A stretch of DNA of 64,000 nt from Turnera subulata (Eukaryota > Streptophyta > Magnoliopsida > Malpighiales > Passifloraceae). The stretch lies in contig JAKUCV010006891.1 in the NCBI GenBank assembly GCA_028386065.3, positions 50,559 through 114,558 on the forward strand, read 5' to 3'. A program made the translations under genes and the position numbers. Numbering within the stretch: position 1 is the stretch's first letter; each line of letters opens with the position of its first letter. Below, piece by piece: positions 60,093-64,000 of the stretch. Below the pieces are notes generated by a model. It saw only the letters and a program-made list of their open reading frames with translations, was not told the origin of the DNA and ran no database searches.

Positions 60093-61410
60093 TAGGGGAG
60101 AGCAAACGGTCGGTTCGGCAGATGCTGTGCCGATAAGGGATCGGTATGACTTTTTTGACACCCCTTTTTTCCGATCGATGTCGTGCCGCTATGCTCTCTA
60201 TGCCGATAAGTACCGACCTCGGTTCGGTCGGAATTAGGATCGACCGATAGCAAACACATAAACTAAAAACAGAGATTTTTTTTTGGATTGAAAAGAGTAA
60301 CATCATTACCAGACTTGGCATCATCAGTGCATCAAAACAATCCCAGACACAATTGTAATGAAATACAATACCAATGTTCAAATCCAAAACAAGATGGACT
60401 AAATAATCCAATTACACATTTAATTAACATCTCAATGAGCAATTCCAGAAATAGAAGCTGAGTTGCTCCACCATTGCAGAAGAAGTTGAGTTGAGACGAT
60501 TCAGATTTGTCATTCCAATTTCCAGCAAAACCTAAAAATTGAACAACAACACAGTGAATCATATTAGAAGAAGGAAAGATCAAATAGTCAAATAACCAGG
60601 AAAAAAACTGAAGTATGAACATACTCACATTCATATCAGTTCACTTCCATTCCACCAGCATCCAATGTCCAATTTCAAACTTCATGAGAAGGATCTTGAA
60701 TCAACAAGTCCCTCATTTCATTCAAATTGCAATTGACAGTAGACAATAGCAATAGCAATTCATGTAAGACAGTAAACAAAAATTAATGAACAAACACATA
60801 AGATGGAGTATAAACTATAAAGTATATTACCTTCCTCGAGTTTCTCCACATTTGCAGCAGTTTCATCAACATTTAATTCGGACTTATACTCTGGAATTCC
60901 TTGTCTAATCCAATCTTGTGCACAAATTAGTGCTTGCACAATTTTTGGAGTCAAGGAACTCATATAAGGGTCCAGAACTCTGCCACTAGTACTGAAAACA
61001 GACTCGGATGCAACCGTGGACACCGGCACTGCAAGAACATCTCGAGCCATACAGGATAGAACAGGGAACCTAGGAGAGTTTATCTTCCACCACTGAAGAA
61101 TGTCAAATTTTTTGGATTCTGGCTCAACCTCCTCTGCAAGATATCTTTCCAGCTCAGATATTGATCCTCCATTTTCCTCAGTCCTCTTCTTCTTGTACTC
61201 GTTCTTTAAGTCTTCTTTGAACTCCCTCATTCGGCCCCTTGCTGATTCTCTTCCTTCAGCATCAGCAACACCCTCCCCAACATCAGCTTCTGAATCTGCA
61301 TTTGATGTTGTTGCAGAAGATGATCCTGCTGAGCTGCTGGAGGATTGTGTGTGTTGATTTGTTCGAGAATGAGGAAAGACCAGAACTTGATAAGCATTGA
61401 ACATGGAATT
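60093..61410 (-). mobile_element. Ac-like hAT transposon, 3' portion
   Basis: The left terminus reads TAGGGGAGAGCAAACGGTCGG, close to the Ac-type end, preceded by viral CCTTTTGG (60085-60092) as the presumed 8-bp target. Sub-terminal CGGTCGG/GATCGG-type motifs follow. The element is cut at 61410 by an LTR sequence, so its other end and right-hand target copy are not visible. Confidence 0.8.
60760..61410 (-). pseudogene. hAT transposase, C-terminal dimerisation domain
   Basis: Reads leftwards from 61410, where LTR DNA replaces the upstream coding part. After a Ser-rich, acidic stretch it shows the hAT dimerisation signature: ELERYLAEEVEPES, FDILQWWKINSPRFPVLSCM, VSTVASESVFSTSGRVLDPY and ALICAQDWI. 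This is the domain through which hAT transposases form oligomers. The frame runs on to 60760, but a GT donor after EKLEEG (near 60830) suggests a terminal intron. The DDE catalytic core is missing, so the protein cannot work. Confidence 0.85.
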
Positions 61411-61835
61411 TGTAACGCCCTGAATTTTCATAATTTGATTTTCGGAATTTTCGGAATTTTTATTCCAATTTTACCCTTGTGGAATTTCCGAATTTTTGGT
61501 TATGGAAATAAATTATTTTTCCTTGGGAATAATGTTTTGAGGTCGGCAATATAAGGGGTTTGAGTTTCGTCGGAAACGGGGACTTGTTTCGGGGTGAAAC
61601 GGAGTTTTAACGTAGTTGTCTGTAAAACTACGTCGTTTTGCTTAATGGGAAAAAAAAAAAAAAGAAAACGTTGACTGGCCAAGGGCGGGTTGACCGCGCC
61701 TTAGGCCAAAACGGCGTCGTTATGGACCAGGCCGGCCAACCCTAACCCCATTCTTCTTTTTCTTTCTTTTCTTCTCTTTTTACTCTTCCTTCTCCTTTCT
61801 CTTTTCTCTCCCGACGGCGCCCCTTCTCGTCTCTT

Positions 61836-61892
<57 letters not shown>

Positions 61893-62148
61893 TTCTCCCT
61901 CTCTTCTCCGAAACCTTCCTTCCCCAATCGACCCTTGCCGTGCCTGAAGCACCAGTCGCCGCCGCCTTACTTTCTTTCCCTCTCCACACAGCCGGACCTC
62001 TTCTCCTCGCCGTTCATCATTGTGTCATCTCTCGCCGTGGCTGGAGCACGTCGCCGCCGCCGCTGCAGTCGGGAGAGGAAAGGGCCGCGAGCACGGGTGA
62101 GTACTCCTGCTCCCTCTCCCTTTTCTTTTCTCGTTTTTGGGTTTCTTT
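61411..62148 (+). mobile_element. LTR fragment related to the LARD-like family
   Basis: Begins TGTAACGCCCTGAATTTTC and follows the layout of the LARD-like LTRs: ACGTAGTT, a proximal GTTGACCGCGCCTTAGGCC and the ACGT-core near-palindrome at 61706-61725, then AACCCTAACCCC and a pyrimidine-rich stretch. It is more diverged than the two copies at 22982-37275. The target site GAATT precedes it, but the right end is not seen because another LTR interrupts at 62149. Confidence 0.65.
61839..61890 (+). repeat. (TC)26 microsatellite
   Basis: 52 bases of uninterrupted TC dinucleotides inside the pyrimidine-rich part of the LTR. Confidence 0.97.
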
Positions 62149-63641
62149 TGTTAGTTATATGCCCAAAAGCCAATCTATGGATGATTGTAGTCATGTATAT
62201 ACATTGAGGTTATTCCAATAAATATGATTATGAGATAATTACTTGCACATATTTATAACCCTAGTTTATATATTTGATATATTCTTAAATGTCCCTAGTC
62301 GGTTATTATTATGGACGGGTTGTAATAATAAATTAAGACTAGCGTATGTTGTGAATTTATATGTGATATGAATTCTACATACGGGTACAAGTTAGAGAAC
62401 TTGTGGACCGGACCGACCCACATAAGAACACTACATGGAACGTTATATGTATGTCATTAGTGTTTCTTATAGATGTGTTGTCCTTTGACCTGAGATCGTC
62501 AAGGTATCCAACATATGAATCATATGCTTTGATATTATTCCTAGTCACCCGTAACTGGGTGGACATAAGGATAATCATTGGGTATATGACAAGTATGTAG
62601 TGGGTTTTGATTGATCAAGACGGGATTCGTTCGACCCATATAACGGGTGTATTATCATATGGTTTCTTGATAGAGTTGAACTGTGAAATGCATGGCCATG
62701 CTCGGATTAGGTGATATGTTGATATCACGGGTATCCGTTTTGTACAGTTAACTCGGGGATCAAGAAACATAGATTAAACATATACGAGGTTGGCATATTC
62801 CATGTCTCGTGTTTGATCTTGATAATGGGACGAAAGGACGATGACATATTTCGAGGCATAGAGAATCAGTACTGATCTTGTCGTTCGGGTAGCAATGATG
62901 TGTTGCTAGACGCCGCTCTTTGTTTATGATTGTAAAATGAGATTTTACAATCATTGCCGGACGTTACAAGTGCCTACAGGGTCACACACATAGAACCGTT
63001 GATTCGGGCAGGTGGTTGAACTGTGGTTGGACCGGGTGTGGTTGGACCGTGGTTGGACCAGGGTCATTTTGGGACAATAATATCTGTATTATTGACCAGA
63101 CGTGAGTGTGTGTGGTGTGTTTTATCTGATTGCTAAGTGGGAGACACTTAGTGATGATGGTCATCACTTTGGTCCACTTGGTTGGCCATTATGCCTAATT
63201 GTCTAATGCATAATGGTGAGTGGGGTTGAGCACTATGGTGATCAGATCATTAGCTCATTCTCTGCCCTTCACCACGTTTTTGAAGCACCTAAAACACTCT
63301 CTGAAGCTTCTCTTCTTTGTGTGAAAGAAGGAAGTACAAACACATCCATATACACAAGCTCCCATTCTTGTTGCTAGCACATCAAGTGGAAGTGCCCGTT
63401 CTTGGATTCGTGTGACGTTTCCGGGACGATCAAGGTTCGTGTGGATACCGTAGAGGAGGGGACGTTTTCATCCTGCTCTAGCTGGTTCTATACTCATAAT
63501 TAGGTGAAAGATCCTAATCTCCAAGTAAGTAAAATTGTTATTCGGTTTTGTAGCCTCACATGTGGTTCTAGGGTAGTTTCCTATCTTTCCGCTGCTTCTT
63601 GAGCCTATTATGAGTGTCATATAGCTCTTAAGAAACTTACA
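62149..63641 (+). mobile_element. Copia-like LTR nested in the LTR fragment
   Basis: Starts TGTTAGTTATATGCCC and ends CTTTCCGCTGCTTC...AAACTTACA (TGT...ACA ends). A tRNA primer-site-like GTGGTAGCGGAGCC starts at 63642. Length 1493 bp. The start and end fit a Ty1/copia LTR; the matching second LTR lies outside the window. Confidence 0.6.
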
Positions 63642-64000
63642 GTGGTAGCGGAGCCTTCTTGTGATGCTCTGAACCGGATTCATGTGCATTTGGTGATATG
63701 TTCATGCATGTACAATTGATATGTTATGTGAGATGTAGCATGATCATTGTATGTTGATTTCAATTGTATATGTGATATATGTGTTTGATGTTGAGTGTTT
63801 CGACAAAAGAGTTTTGAAAAACCGAGTAGTTGATTGATATGAGATGTCAATCAAGAGTTTATGGCAGTAGGTCGAAGGGTTCGACTAAGAAAAACCGAGT
63901 GTCGGTTTGTGTTTTGAGCAATTGTTGTTCATGAACATTTAGGCCAAAACATCGATGTTTGTGTGACCAACATCGATGTTGGCATGATGATTGGCCTCGG
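63642..64000 (+). other. Primer-binding site and start of internal region of the copia-like element
   Basis: GTGGTAGCGGAGCC directly follows the LTR. The remaining 350 bases are leader-like, with no gag start recognised before the edge. Confidence 0.5.

Noticed and set aside
61701..61989. Arg/Glu-repeat frames on the minus strand
   Set aside because: They are translations of the (TC)26 microsatellite and neighbouring pyrimidine-rich LTR sequence.
1..64000. tRNA, rRNA, snoRNA genes and CRISPR arrays
   Set aside because: None could be supported by eye. The regular repeats present belong to LTRs or microsatellites.

Overview
The window is nuclear DNA from a flowering plant, probably a eudicot. 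It has spliced genes with GT-AG introns, a VAMP72-type R-SNARE, an SDI1/MS5-type TPR gene, Ty1/copia and Ty3/gypsy-like LTR elements, L1-type LINEs, an Ac-like hAT and an endogenous plant pararetrovirus (Caulimoviridae). The species cannot be named from the sequence. Only the first ~6 kb carries recognisable host genes; most of the rest is mobile or viral DNA.

Layout. 1-1.2 kb: the last four exons of a VAMP72 gene (+). 3.1-5.7 kb: a complete four-exon SDI1/MS5-like gene (-). 6.28-8.09 kb: a MULE-like element with ~180-bp inverted termini and an 11-bp target duplication. 8.4-14.3 kb: a decayed Ty1/copia element (-) holding a foreign LINE-derived ORF and flanked by an unusual ~187-bp direct repeat. 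14.6-19.9 kb: an L1 LINE (-) with a C-terminal RNase H.

20.96-60.09 kb is the core of the window: one pararetrovirus genome present twice, tail to tail, as an inverted repeat of about 7 kb per arm. The right-reading arm (20959-45056) is split by three LTR insertions: 22982-30864, 30964-37275 and a solo LTR at 40119-42934. The left-reading arm (45119-60092) is split by an L1 LINE (49123-57255), which itself holds a solo LTR (49346-52164). Every one of these insertions has a readable target-site duplication, so the order of events can be reconstructed. Both arms share the same one-base frameshift just after the reverse transcriptase YIDD motif, which suggests they descend from one already defective template.

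The virus encodes a large polyprotein (movement protein, coat protein with CCHC knuckle, aspartic protease, reverse transcriptase, RNase H). Its stop overlaps the start of a cluster of three smaller ORFs whose products I do not recognise. All viral reading frames are broken, so this is a fossil. Its palindromic form could still produce double-stranded RNA.

60.09-61.41 kb is the 3' part of an Ac-like hAT transposon inserted in the viral movement-protein region. It is cut by an LTR of the 3.2-kb-LTR family seen inside the viral arm. That LTR is in turn invaded by a copia-like LTR that runs off the right edge.
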